This document shows positions 1 through 7,453 of a stretch of 33,620 bases of DNA, one piece after another. The notes beneath the pieces are model-generated. The model was not told the DNA's origin and did not search any database. It worked only from the letters and a program-made list of their open reading frames with translations. Each line of letters begins with the position of its first letter. The stretch's first letter is position 1. Position numbers and translations under genes: made by a program. Origin of the DNA: a bacterium (GTDB lineage Bacteria; Cyanobacteriota; Vampirovibrionia; Gastranaerophilales; Gastranaerophilaceae); the NCBI GenBank assembly GCA_017541465.1, contig JAFXYZ010000008.1, positions 1 through 33,620 on the forward strand, written 5' to 3'.

Positions 1-41
1 CTATTATTTCCGATTTATTACAACACTTTAAATAATTAATT

Positions 42-70
42 TTGAATTTTGTCCATCCTCTTTATATAAA
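42..70 (+). promoter_or_regulatory. Candidate sigma70-type promoter for the murC operon
   Basis: TTGAAT at 42-47 and TATAAA at 65-70 are separated by 17 bp, upstream of murC. The match is 4/6 at -35 and 5/6 at -10 in very AT-rich DNA, so chance is a real alternative. Transcription would start near 77, leaving a leader of about 50 nt with AGAGGG (115-120) as ribosome binding site before the TTG start. Confidence 0.4.
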
Positions 71-127
71 GAGATTTTTGTTATAAAATCAGAGTAGTAA
101 AGATTTCAGTTCTCAGAGGGAAAAATT

Positions 128-1516
128 TTGGCAGATACATTAAAGGACAGACATTTTCATTTTATAGCAATAGGTGGCGTAGGGATGAGCGCTATCGCTA
201 TTTACCTCGCCGAAAAAGGAATAAAGGTTTCGGGTTCGGACATACAGGAGAGCAAATACACCGATAAACTAAAGAAGCTCGGAGTTGATGTATCCGTTCC
301 GCACAATAAAAATCTGATAAAAGAAGGGATGACCATTGTCTGCTCCAGCGCAATTCACTCCGACAATGTTGAACTCAAAAGGGCGAAGGAGCTAAACCTT
401 GAAATTCTTCACCGCTCGGATATGCTTGCGCTAATCGGAAACTCTTTTACCGATAATAATGCCAAATTCTTCGGCTTTTCGGGTTCTCACGGAAAAACTA
501 CAACCTCGGGGCTCTGCTCTTACGTTTTGGAAAAAGGAAATCTTAAACCTTCGTTTATTGTAGGCGGAATTATTAACGACCTCGGGTATAATGCGCAGTA
601 TGGTTCAGACGATTATTTCAGCGCAGAACTTGATGAATCGGATGGAACGATTATAAAATATTACCCGAACATATTTGTCGTGAATAATCTTGAAGAAGAT
701 CATCTTGATTTCTATAAAAACGGTTTAATCGATGAACTCAAAACCTTTAAACAGGTAATTGATAACCTCAAACCAGGTTCAAAAATCATTATAAACAATG
801 ATTCTGAAGGATGCCGGGAATTAATGAAATATGCCTCGAAAGGGAATTATATTACTTTTGGGCTCAATAACGCCGATTACACCGCAAGAAACACAGAGCT
901 AAAAGAAAACGGAATTTCTTTTGACATAGAAAAAGACGGAAAAATTATTGACACACTTGAGCTTTCTATAAAGGGAAAACACAATGTTTATAACGCGCTT
1001 TCTGTTTATGTTGCCTTAAAAGAAGCAAATACAGATGTAAAACCTCTTCTTCCTCACTTCAAAACCTTCAGCGGTATGGGAAGAAGATACCAGTTTGTGA
1101 CGGAATTTAACAATATCAGGATATATGACGACTATGCCCATCACCCGAGCGAAATAAAAACAACTCTTGAAAGCGCAAAACAGTCCTCAAAAAACAGGCT
1201 TGTCGTCATCTTCCAGCCTCACAGGTATTCGAGATTAAAAGGGCTTTGGAACGATTTTCTGACGGCTTTTGACAGCGCAGATGAACTAATCTTAACGGAT
1301 GTTTTTTCGGCAGGGGAAGAGAAAATCGAAGGAATCAACTCCGAAAACCTCATCAAAGAAATGAAGAGAGGGGTATATTTTAAAGGAAGTCTTGAAGAGA
1401 TTGCCCCAAAGGTATTAACACAATTAAAACCAAATGATATAGTAATAACAATGGGCGCAGGCTCTATAACAAAACTCGGAGCTCTAATCGAAAAAGAAAG
1501 CAAAATAAGGGTGTAG
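128..1516 (+). CDS. murC: UDP-N-acetylmuramate--L-alanine ligase MurC
   Basis: Cytoplasmic ATP-dependent ligase that adds L-alanine to UDP-MurNAc, the first step of stem-peptide synthesis. The 462 residues match the family length. Visible motifs are the N-terminal nucleotide-binding GGVGMS (16-21), the ATP P-loop GSHGKTT (119-125), FQPHRYSR (362-369) in the C-terminal domain and DYAHHP (335-340), which is characteristic of MurC. The start is TTG, chosen because AGAGGG at 115-120 is well spaced and the Rossmann motif follows at the usual distance. It is the first gene of murC-murB-ddl-ftsQ; murB begins one base after its stop. The product assignment is secure; the TTG start is likely. Confidence 0.97.
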   Translation: MADTLKDRHFHFIAIGGVGMSAIAIYLAEKGIKVSGSDIQESKYTDKLKKLGVDVSVPHNKNLIKEGMTIVCSSAIHSDNVELKRAKELNLEILHRSDMLALIGNSFTDNNAKFFGFSGSHGKTTTSGLCSYVLEKGNLKPSFIVGGIINDLGYNAQYGSDDYFSAELDESDGTIIKYYPNIFVVNNLEEDHLDFYKNGLIDELKTFKQVIDNLKPGSKIIINNDSEGCRELMKYASKGNYITFGLNNADYTARNTELKENGISFDIEKDGKIIDTLELSIKGKHNVYNALSVYVALKEANTDVKPLLPHFKTFSGMGRRYQFVTEFNNIRIYDDYAHHPSEIKTTLESAKQSSKNRLVVIFQPHRYSRLKGLWNDFLTAFDSADELILTDVFSAGEEKIEGINSENLIKEMKRGVYFKGSLEEIAPKVLTQLKPNDIVITMGAGSITKLGALIEKESKIRV

Positions 1517-1517
1517 A

Positions 1518-2420
1518 ATGGAAATCATAAAAGAGTTGGAACTAAAGAACCATACAACCTTTAAAATCGGCGGGAAGTGCCGTATCGTTGCTTTTCCTGA
1601 CACTAAGGAGGAACTTCTCTCTCTTTTAAAGGAATACCCTGATGCCATTGTCCTCGGAAGCTGCTCTGATGTTCTGATTTCATCTTTAGGGGTAATTGAG
1701 CCCATAATAATCACAACAAACATAAAGAATTTTGAGTTTGATAAGAACATAATTAAGGTTGAGTGCGGAGCAAAAGGTCCGTTTATATCAAAAGAGTGCC
1801 AGCTTCAGGGACTCAGCGGGTTTGAATTTATGATAGGCTTCCCGGGGAGCTTCGGCGGAATGCTTAATATGAACGCATCAGCGCATAATCAGGCGGTCAG
1901 CGATTATTTTAAGAGCGCAAAAGTGTTCAGCAGAAAAAAGAAAAAAGTTTTGGAATTAAAAAAATCAGATATGGATTTTGAATACAGATGTTCAAGTATA
2001 GCCAAAACAGGTGATATATTGCTTGAAGCAGAATTTGAACTTCCTGATAAAGACAGGAACGAAATTCAGGAGCTTATGGACAGGAATATCGAGTTCAGAC
2101 GGCTTCGCCAGCCTTCTTTGGCTACCCCGAACGCGGGAAGCGTATTCAAAAACCCCGAAAACGACTCGGCAGGACGGCTGCTTGATATGGCAGGAGCAAA
2201 GGGTATGTGCTCGGGCGGTGCAAATGTATGGGAAAGGCACGCAAACTTCATCGTAAATTCAGGAGATGCGACTTCGCTCGACGTTTTAACCCTTATTTAC
2301 AAAATGATTGCAACAGTAAACGACAAATACAGGATACGGTTAAATCCTGAGATAAAATACATAGGAATAAAAGAAACGGAAGAATACAGATTATGGGAAT
2401 TAATAAAGACACAAAAATAG
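1518..2420 (+). CDS. murB: UDP-N-acetylenolpyruvoylglucosamine reductase MurB
   Basis: FAD- and NADPH-dependent enzyme that reduces UDP-GlcNAc-enolpyruvate to UDP-MurNAc in the cytoplasm. The 300-residue protein has the FAD-binding fold with GFPGSFGG (107-114), the catalytic serine motif GSVFKNP (207-213, Ser208), HANFIVN (241-247) and the C-terminal NPEIKYIG (276-283) with the expected catalytic Glu278. The early FAD-loop segment reads VLGSCSD (45-51), where most family members have a G-x-GSN pattern, so this loop is atypical. Its stop overlaps the start of ddl by 28 nt, indicating translational coupling. Pairing with murC and ddl is a common cell-wall arrangement. Confidence 0.95.
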   Translation: MEIIKELELKNHTTFKIGGKCRIVAFPDTKEELLSLLKEYPDAIVLGSCSDVLISSLGVIEPIIITTNIKNFEFDKNIIKVECGAKGPFISKECQLQGLSGFEFMIGFPGSFGGMLNMNASAHNQAVSDYFKSAKVFSRKKKKVLELKKSDMDFEYRCSSIAKTGDILLEAEFELPDKDRNEIQELMDRNIEFRRLRQPSLATPNAGSVFKNPENDSAGRLLDMAGAKGMCSGGANVWERHANFIVNSGDATSLDVLTLIYKMIATVNDKYRIRLNPEIKYIGIKETEEYRLWELIKTQK

Positions 2421-3328
2421 CGGTTTTATGCGGAGGAATGTCAAACGAAAGAGAGGTTTCTCTGAGGTCAGGGAAAAATGTTTTTGAGGCAATAAAAAGG
2501 CTGGGATATACAAACGCCGAACTCCTTGACGTTGACAGAAACATCGCAAAAACTCTTGTTGAAAAGAATATAAAAGTTGCCTTCAACGCACTTCACGGAA
2601 AATACGGGGAAGATGGGTGCATACAGGGACTTCTCGAACTTTTGGGAATTGAATATACAGGCTGCGGAGTTTTTGCAAGCGCAGCATATATGAATAAATT
2701 CGACACAAAAATGATTTTAAAAGAAGCAAATGTACCGCTTATTAAGTCTGTTCTTGTTAAAAAGGAAGAGAAAAACGTAAAAGAAAAGGTAAAAGAGCTC
2801 AAATACCCGCTTATGCTGAAGCCTGTTTCAGAGGGCTCAAGCATCGGGATGTATAAGGTTGAGAGCGAAGAGCAGCTTGAAGAACTTTTCAGAAAGAGCG
2901 CACAGTATAAGCAGGATATATTAATTGAAGAATATAAGCAGGGAATTTGTGCAACAGTAGGAGTTTTAGAAGATGGCGACAGAACCTTCGCAACGGAAAT
3001 TCTTGAGTTAAGACCGAAAAACGAATGGTACGATTACGAAGCAAAATATACAAAAGGAATGACGGAATTTGTTCTTCCTGCCGAAATTTCGGAGGAAATG
3101 ACAAAAGCAGTTAAGGATTATGCGGTAAAAGCCCACAAAGCATGCGGCTGCAAAGGTGTCAGCAGGGTTGATTTCCTGATAGTCGGCAATATTCCCTATG
3201 TTCTTGAAATTAACACAAGTCCCGGAATGACCGATTTGAGCGATTTACCCGCTCAGGCAAAGGCATGCGGGATTTCTTACGATGAGCTTGTATGTATGAT
3301 TTTAAATAACGCAAGTGTAAACAGGTAA
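2393..3328 (+). CDS. ddl: D-alanine--D-alanine ligase
   Basis: ATP-grasp ligase that makes the D-Ala-D-Ala dipeptide which MurF adds to the wall precursor. The protein has 311 residues, near the usual length. It shows the N-terminal VLCGGMSNEREVSL (11-24), HGKYGEDG (68-75), KPVSEGSSIGM (143-153), the omega-loop YDYEAKY (213-219), SRVDF (257-261) and EINTSPGMT (272-280). From family knowledge, the tyrosine-containing YDYEAKY loop argues for D-Ala-D-Ala rather than D-Ala-D-Lac specificity, so this is not a Van-type ligase. The start lies inside the murB 3' end (28-nt overlap) with a GGAAG-like site about 15 bases upstream; no better in-frame ATG is seen. Confidence 0.96.
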   Translation: MGINKDTKIAVLCGGMSNEREVSLRSGKNVFEAIKRLGYTNAELLDVDRNIAKTLVEKNIKVAFNALHGKYGEDGCIQGLLELLGIEYTGCGVFASAAYMNKFDTKMILKEANVPLIKSVLVKKEEKNVKEKVKELKYPLMLKPVSEGSSIGMYKVESEEQLEELFRKSAQYKQDILIEEYKQGICATVGVLEDGDRTFATEILELRPKNEWYDYEAKYTKGMTEFVLPAEISEEMTKAVKDYAVKAHKACGCKGVSRVDFLIVGNIPYVLEINTSPGMTDLSDLPAQAKACGISYDELVCMILNNASVNR

Positions 3329-3330
3329 AA

Positions 3331-4206
3331 ATGGAAGAATCGAAATCCGTAAAAAGAAGAATGAAGTTGTTTAAACTTCAGAGCAAAGCAAGAAGGGGCA
3401 GAATAAGGATAACACGCCTTTATAAGTTTTCCCGTTTTCTTCTTGTTGTCGGAATTTTCTATTTTTGCTATCTTGTGATACACTCATCGCACTGGTTTTT
3501 CCCGACAAATTACAGGTTTGACAAAAACCACTCGGAGCGCCTTGAAATTGTCGGAAACAGTATAGTGCCTGATAAAAAAATTCTGTCTGCCCTGAGCGGG
3601 TTAAAGACAAACGGCATACCTATTTATAAACAAAACCCCTCAGAGATAAAGAAGAAAATAGAGGATATTCTTCCCGTAAAAAGAGCATTTGTGAGAAGGT
3701 ATTGGTTTCCGGCAAGATACGTTGTTATGGTGGAAGAGAGAACACCGCTTTTACTGATAGCGCCATCCGAGACCTCTCCTGCCGTTGCGATGTACACCTC
3801 CTGCGGTAAGTTCATAGGAAGAGAGTATCTTCCTCTGACAAGTGCCTACGATACAACTCTCATCTTATCTTACGGCACTCAGGGTGATGATTATGAGGAC
3901 TGGAAAGAGGATAAAATACATCTGCTCGATAAACTCTCCAAAACGATAACGAAATATTCGGGGGAAAGAGTTTCCTATATTGATTTAAGGCAGCCGAGAG
4001 ATGTCTATGTTCAGCTCCCGAGCGTACTTATCAGGCTCGGTGATTTGGATTATACCGTTTTTAAACGTGTTGAATATATAAAATCAATTCTGCCCCAGAT
4101 AAAAAAATTCAACGAAAAAGTTAAATACGTTGACCTGAGATGGGCGGATTCAAGGTATTTAAAACTAAAACATTCCGAAAATAAACCCGAAACCGAAAAC
4201 GAATAA
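3331..4206 (+). CDS. ftsQ: Cell division protein FtsQ/DivIB
   Basis: Bitopic divisome protein linking FtsL and associated proteins. The 291-residue protein has a basic cytoplasmic tail (1-33), one hydrophobic membrane segment (about 34-51) and a POTRA-like domain (about 68-136) that begins RLEIVGNSIVP and ends in the VxVEERTPLLLI strand. The rest resembles the FtsQ beta domain. It starts two bases after the ddl stop, and the murC-murB-ddl-ftsQ order is classical. The C-terminal tail (about 279-291) is hydrophilic and Lys/Glu/Asn rich. Sequence conservation in FtsQ is weak, so the call rests on topology, POTRA pattern and position. Confidence 0.88.
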   Translation: MEESKSVKRRMKLFKLQSKARRGRIRITRLYKFSRFLLVVGIFYFCYLVIHSSHWFFPTNYRFDKNHSERLEIVGNSIVPDKKILSALSGLKTNGIPIYKQNPSEIKKKIEDILPVKRAFVRRYWFPARYVVMVEERTPLLLIAPSETSPAVAMYTSCGKFIGREYLPLTSAYDTTLILSYGTQGDDYEDWKEDKIHLLDKLSKTITKYSGERVSYIDLRQPRDVYVQLPSVLIRLGDLDYTVFKRVEYIKSILPQIKKFNEKVKYVDLRWADSRYLKLKHSENKPETENE

Positions 4207-4260
4207 TTTTTTATAAACTTTTGTAAAAGAATAAAGAAAAACTATAAAGAATATTTTCTG

Positions 4261-4299
4261 ATATCCGAAAAGAATAAAATATAAGACATTTTCGGATAT
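4261..4299 (+). terminator. Inverted repeat after ftsQ, possible weak terminator
   Basis: ATATCCGAAAA (4261-4271) is repeated inverted as TTTTCGGATAT (4289-4299), an 11-bp perfect stem with a 17-nt loop, about 55 bp after the ftsQ stop. The stem is AT-rich and the following TATTTTAATGAATTTT is T-rich but interrupted, so termination would be weak. It separates the cell-wall operon from the next gene. The rest of the 219-bp gap (4207-4425) shows no gene; AAGAAAGGA near 4407-4415 is the next gene's ribosome binding site. Confidence 0.4.
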
Positions 4300-4425
4300 T
4301 ATTTTAATGAATTTTATATTAAGAACACTAAATATTAAAATTTTTGCGTTTGGTAAATTCTAATGAACCGCGTTTATTTTTGGTATTTGTATAAAAAAGG
4401 TTTGTAAAGAAAGGATATTCTTCGT

Positions 4426-4941
4426 ATGGCATTAATTAACGGCTATAACAGCTCATATAATCGGAGCTCACAGTACTATTCTTCATCATCAAGTAAAAAA
4501 ACGACTACAAGTTCAAGTAAAAAGACGAGTAGCTCAAGTCAGTCAGCAAGTGCAAAAGCAGCTCAACAGAGAGCCCAGGCTCAAGCCAGAGCGCAGGCAC
4601 AGGCTAAAGCAAGAGCTCAACAGCAGGCTGCAGCAAAAGCAGCACAGCAGAGAGCTCAGGCTCAGGCTAAAGCTAAAGCACAGCAACAGGCTCAAGCTAG
4701 AGCTAAGGCTCAAGCGCAGGCTCAAGCACAAGCAAGAGCAAAAGCTCAGCAGCAGGCAGCTGCAAAAGCAGCACAGCAGAGAGCTCAGGCAGCAGCTAAA
4801 GCAGCTCAACAACAAGCTCAGGCAAGAGCAAAACAACAGGCTCAACAAAGAGCACAGGCATATTCTTCTTATGCAAAAGCTCAGATTAATATGCAAAAAT
4901 CAAGTTCAAGCAAGAGTTCATCTTCAAGCACTAAAAAATAA
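4426..4941 (+). CDS. Low-complexity Ala/Gln/Lys/Arg protein with Ser-rich ends, function unknown
   Basis: A 171-residue protein of extreme composition. Residues 8-42 are rich in Ser, Thr, Tyr and Lys, residues 43-145 are almost only Ala, Gln, Lys and Arg in a likely long helix, and residues 158-171 are again Ser/Lys. No Asp or Glu occurs anywhere, so it is strongly basic. The decapeptide AKAAQQRAQA appears three times (43-52, 70-79, 113-122), showing internal duplication. There is no signal peptide or membrane segment. A good ribosome binding site (AAGAAAGGA, 4407-4415) and a strong downstream terminator support a real single-gene transcript. The composition is reminiscent of histone H1-like or nucleic-acid-binding tails, but that is only an analogy. 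The codon restriction leaves two other frames open here; I treat those as shadows. Confidence 0.75.
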   Translation: MALINGYNSSYNRSSQYYSSSSSKKTTTSSSKKTSSSSQSASAKAAQQRAQAQARAQAQAKARAQQQAAAKAAQQRAQAQAKAKAQQQAQARAKAQAQAQAQARAKAQQQAAAKAAQQRAQAAAKAAQQQAQARAKQQAQQRAQAYSSYAKAQINMQKSSSSKSSSSSTKK

Positions 4942-4962
4942 TAATAATTTAATTTTAAAAAT

Positions 4963-5000
4963 AAAAAAGGACATTGGATTTTTTCCTCTGTCCTTTTTTT
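4963..5000 (+). terminator. Rho-independent terminator
   Basis: AAAAAAGGACA (4963-4973) pairs with TGTCCTTTTTT (4989-4999) around a 15-nt loop and ends in a run of seven T (4994-5000). It lies 21 bp after the stop of the low-complexity gene and separates it from the rimI promoter immediately downstream. Confidence 0.8.
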
Positions 5001-5003
5001 AAA

Positions 5004-5032
5004 TTGATATTTTGTCTTCACTCTGATAAAAT
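5004..5032 (+). promoter_or_regulatory. Strong extended -10 promoter for rimI, probably giving a leaderless mRNA
   Basis: TTGATA (5004-5009), a 17-bp spacer ending in TGA (5024-5026), and TAAAAT (5027-5032) make a near-consensus extended -10 promoter. The expected transcription start is 5039-5040, which is the A of the rimI ATG. There is no Shine-Dalgarno sequence before that ATG, consistent with leaderless translation. Confidence 0.65.
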
Positions 5033-5039
5033 CAAAGTT

Positions 5040-5579
5040 ATGGAAAACAATATTTTAAGTGTAAAAATAGAGAGAATGACAAGAGAAAAGCTCAGTGAGG
5101 TGGTCGAGATTGAAAAACTTGTACACCCTAACCATCACTGGTCAAGAGATTCTTTTCTGAACGAAATTCAAAACAAACTTGCAAACTATTTTTGTTTAAC
5201 CGACACAAAAACGAATAAAATACTGGGGTATGCGGGTTTTTGGGAAATTCTTGAGGAGGCTCATATCACCTCTATTGCGGTCCATCCTGACTACAGAAGG
5301 CTCGGGCTTGCAACTATTTTGCTCAAGCACATAGTCAAAAGCTGCTACAAAAAGATGATAAAATACATCACTCTTGAGGTCAGAGCAGGCAATATTCCGG
5401 CAATTTCCCTTTATGAAAAATTCGGATTTAAATCGGTCGGAAGAAGGAAAAAATACTATCAGGACAATAATGAAGATGCACTTATAATGTTTACCGAAAA
5501 TATTTGGTTTGATACCTTTAAAACAAACTTCTTAAAAATCGAACAGGAAATACATAAGGCAAAATCAGAGAATGAATAA
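5040..5579 (+). CDS. rimI: Ribosomal protein S18-alanine N-acetyltransferase RimI
   Basis: GNAT-family acetyltransferase predicted to acetylate the N-terminal alanine of ribosomal protein bS18. I start it at ATG 5040 (179 residues) rather than an upstream in-frame ATG at 4974, because the longer version would be translated from inside the preceding terminator. Motifs are HITSIAVHPDYRRLGLA (75-91, acetyl-CoA-binding RRLGLA), LEVRAGNIPAISLYEKFGF (112-130) and the typical GRRKKYY (134-140). The family is usually about 150-160 residues, and this one has an extra C-terminal tail (about 155-179). Its end overlaps the next gene by 8 nt. RimI is the best fit; a more general GNAT role remains possible. 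Confidence 0.85.
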   Translation: MENNILSVKIERMTREKLSEVVEIEKLVHPNHHWSRDSFLNEIQNKLANYFCLTDTKTNKILGYAGFWEILEEAHITSIAVHPDYRRLGLATILLKHIVKSCYKKMIKYITLEVRAGNIPAISLYEKFGFKSVGRRKKYYQDNNEDALIMFTENIWFDTFKTNFLKIEQEIHKAKSENE

Positions 5580-6252
5580 ACGGACAAAAGCACACTGGAG
5601 CGAGCTTATAGAAAAAAATTCCAAAATAAAATTCAGTCTCGGACTGCTTGCTTTGATGTGTTTTTCGCTCCTTCTTATTGTTGTCAGTGTATTTACACAA
5701 ATTCCGATGCCGAATTTGTCTATCCCTGTTGAATATATACTTCATCCGGTAACATATTTTTCTAATTTCAGCTCGGGAAGAATAGGACTTGTTGATTACC
5801 AATACATTCCGCAGGTGCCTGTTCTGTTTTTTCCTGCAACCGTCTTAGGTCCCGTATATTCAACTCTGACTGTGCTTATCTACATTATTCTCGGACTGAC
5901 CGTATATCCTGTTTTTGCACTCGGAGGAGGGCTTTCTTACTTTCTGCAGTATGGTTTCGGGTATATTCTATCTTATCCTTTTGCAGTTTTTATTGTTGCT
6001 CAGAGTCTGAAGAAAGATATTTCAAACTTCAATATAATAAAATCAGCCTTCTTTGGAGTTATTTTAATTCACTTTACAGGCTGTATATATCTTATGGTTA
6101 TTGCATTAATAAAGCACGAGAATATAGATTTTATCCTCGACCTGATTTTTGCCCAGTCGGTTACAAAGATATTTTATGATTACATTTTTTCGCTGGCAGT
6201 TATTTTTGCTTCAAAACTGTTCAAAAAATACATCTGGCTCATTAACGGCTAA
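5572..6252 (+). CDS. bioY: BioY-family biotin transporter (ECF substrate-binding subunit)
   Basis: Polytopic membrane protein of 226 residues with about six hydrophobic segments. The core LGLTVYPVFALGGG and the following GYILSYPFAVFIVA match the BioY pattern of a Gly/Pro-Val-Phe segment followed by a GYLLGFP-like helix. BioY proteins are the S component of ECF biotin transporters and may work with a shared energizing module; no such ATPase lies in this window. The gene overlaps rimI by 8 nt and is probably co-transcribed with it. Its stop overlaps the convergent yggT by 4 nt, with no terminator between them. Substrate is inferred from family only. Confidence 0.72.
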   Translation: MNKRTKAHWSELIEKNSKIKFSLGLLALMCFSLLLIVVSVFTQIPMPNLSIPVEYILHPVTYFSNFSSGRIGLVDYQYIPQVPVLFFPATVLGPVYSTLTVLIYIILGLTVYPVFALGGGLSYFLQYGFGYILSYPFAVFIVAQSLKKDISNFNIIKSAFFGVILIHFTGCIYLMVIALIKHENIDFILDLIFAQSVTKIFYDYIFSLAVIFASKLFKKYIWLING

Positions 6253-6512
6253 AGCCCGAAGGATACAAAGAGCCTTATCAGCCCGTATTCGATAAATTTT
6301 AGCGCAATAAACGCAATAATCGGCGAAATATCAAGCATTCCGATAGGCGGAATGATTTTCCGAAAAGGGGCAAACACAAAATCAGATATAGTTTTTGCGG
6401 TTGCAAAAGGTTCTTTGTACCAGTTTACCTGAGGTATCCAGGTACAGACAATATAAAAAATCAGTATTGCATAAAGTACTATAAAGAAATAATATAAAAG
6501 CGTACTAATCAT
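6249..6512 (-). CDS. YggT family membrane protein
   Basis: Small 87-residue protein with two hydrophobic segments (about 5-25 and 62-85) flanking a loop that contains the family pattern FVFAPFRKIIPPIGMLDISPIIAF (around residues 45-68). YggT/YCF19 proteins occur across bacteria, cyanobacteria and plastids; the plastid relatives assist cytochrome b6 assembly and other roles concern osmotolerance or division, so the function here is open. It follows mtnP by 19 nt on the same strand and is probably co-transcribed with it. Confidence 0.85.
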   Translation of the reverse strand: MISTLLYYFFIVLYAILIFYIVCTWIPQVNWYKEPFATAKTISDFVFAPFRKIIPPIGMLDISPIIAFIALKFIEYGLIRLFVSFGL

Positions 6513-6531
6513 AATAAATCAAATCTTTCTT

Positions 6532-7338
6532 CTATGAAGTATGCATTGTTTTTTCGCACTCACAAGCCCTGCGCTCAACGGGGATATTTTTAATCATCTC
6601 TTTTAAGATAACAAGAAGTTTTTTGTTATTCTCGCTAAATGTTTTTAATACCTCCTGATGAGTAACGGCTGGAACATCACCGACAAGACCTGCATCATAA
6701 TCGGTAATAAGAGCGATAGTAACAGGACACATATCCATTTCTCGGACAAGATAAACCTCAGGATACTGGCTCATATTGATTACACCCCAGCCCTGATTTG
6801 TGAAGAACTGAGATTCCGCTTTAGTCGTAAATCTCGGACCGTTTATGATAACAATAGTGCCTGTTTCATGCACTTCAATATTATGTTTTTTCGCTGAGTC
6901 AATGGCGATTTTTCTGAGCTCGGGACAATAAGTATCCGCTACGGAAGGATGAATAACTTTTGGTCCTTCAACATAAGTCGAAGGACGGCCGCCGAAGGTC
7001 CAGTCAACAATCTGGTCGCAGACAACGACATCACCGGGTTTAATATGCTTTTGTAAACTTCCGGCAGCACATGGAGAAATAACTCTCGTTACCCCGAGTT
7101 CATGCATAGCCCAGACATTTGCTCTGTAATTAACAAGATGAGGGGGAAATCTGTGGTCTTTGCCGTGACGGGGAAGGAAGGCAACTCTTTTGCCCTCTAT
7201 TTCTCCGACCGTAATTTTATCGCTCGGAGCGCCGTAAGGAGTATTTATTGCAAGAGTTTCATAGGGAAGCCCCGTATCTTCAAAGAAACCATAAAATCCG
7301 CTTCCGCCGATAATACCAATGTCTGCTTTATTTTGCAT
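6532..7338 (-). CDS. mtnP: S-methyl-5'-thioadenosine phosphorylase
   Basis: Cytoplasmic nucleoside phosphorylase that splits 5'-methylthioadenosine into adenine and methylthioribose-1-phosphate, recycling the by-product of polyamine synthesis. The start is ATG 7338 (268 residues) because AGGAG lies 7 bases upstream (7346-7350 on the plus strand); a longer frame to 7386 adds an unrelated hydrophobic stretch. Motifs are GIIGGSGFYG (8-17), LPRHGKDH (55-62), INMSQYPE (187-194) and TDYDAG (212-217). The two aspartates in TDYDAG fit 6-aminopurine (adenine) specificity rather than the Asn-containing purine nucleoside phosphorylase type. It leads a two-gene unit with yggT. Confidence 0.93.
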   Translation of the reverse strand: MQNKADIGIIGGSGFYGFFEDTGLPYETLAINTPYGAPSDKITVGEIEGKRVAFLPRHGKDHRFPPHLVNYRANVWAMHELGVTRVISPCAAGSLQKHIKPGDVVVCDQIVDWTFGGRPSTYVEGPKVIHPSVADTYCPELRKIAIDSAKKHNIEVHETGTIVIINGPRFTTKAESQFFTNQGWGVINMSQYPEVYLVREMDMCPVTIALITDYDAGLVGDVPAVTHQEVLKTFSENNKKLLVILKEMIKNIPVERRACECEKTMHTS

Positions 7339-7398
7339 AACTAAACTCCTAACAATAATCTCACAGAAAAATAATAACAAAAACATGCTAATAAAACA

Positions 7399-7426
7399 AT
7401 AAGCAGACTATTAAAAGTCTGCTTAT
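7399..7426 (-). terminator. Rho-independent terminator of pilin C
   Basis: An 11-bp perfect stem (7399-7409 with 7416-7426) has a 6-nt loop. Read on the minus strand it is followed by TTGTTTTATT. It lies 28 bp beyond the pilin C stop and upstream of mtnP, so it insulates the two genes. Confidence 0.72.
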
Positions 7427-7453
7427 ATGTTTCTTATTAATTTAGAGAATTAA

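Noticed and set aside
2393-3328. Vancomycin-type D-Ala-D-Lac ligase
   Set aside because: The loop YDYEAKY with the expected tyrosine, the short spacing to murB and the absence of vanH or vanX favour an ordinary Ddl.
4543-5002. Long open frames on the minus strand (4543-4896) and in the +2 frame (4550-5002) over the low-complexity gene
   Set aside because: They arise from the restricted GCN/CAR/AAR/AGR codons of the real gene, and the +2 frame runs through the terminator. No ribosome binding site supports them.
4974-5039. Longer N terminus for rimI starting at ATG 4974
   Set aside because: It would start inside the terminator hairpin and upstream of the rimI promoter; the extra residues do not match the GNAT family.
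7339-7386. Longer N terminus for mtnP starting at 7386
   Set aside because: The added residues are hydrophobic and unlike the family, while AGGAG is correctly spaced for ATG 7338.
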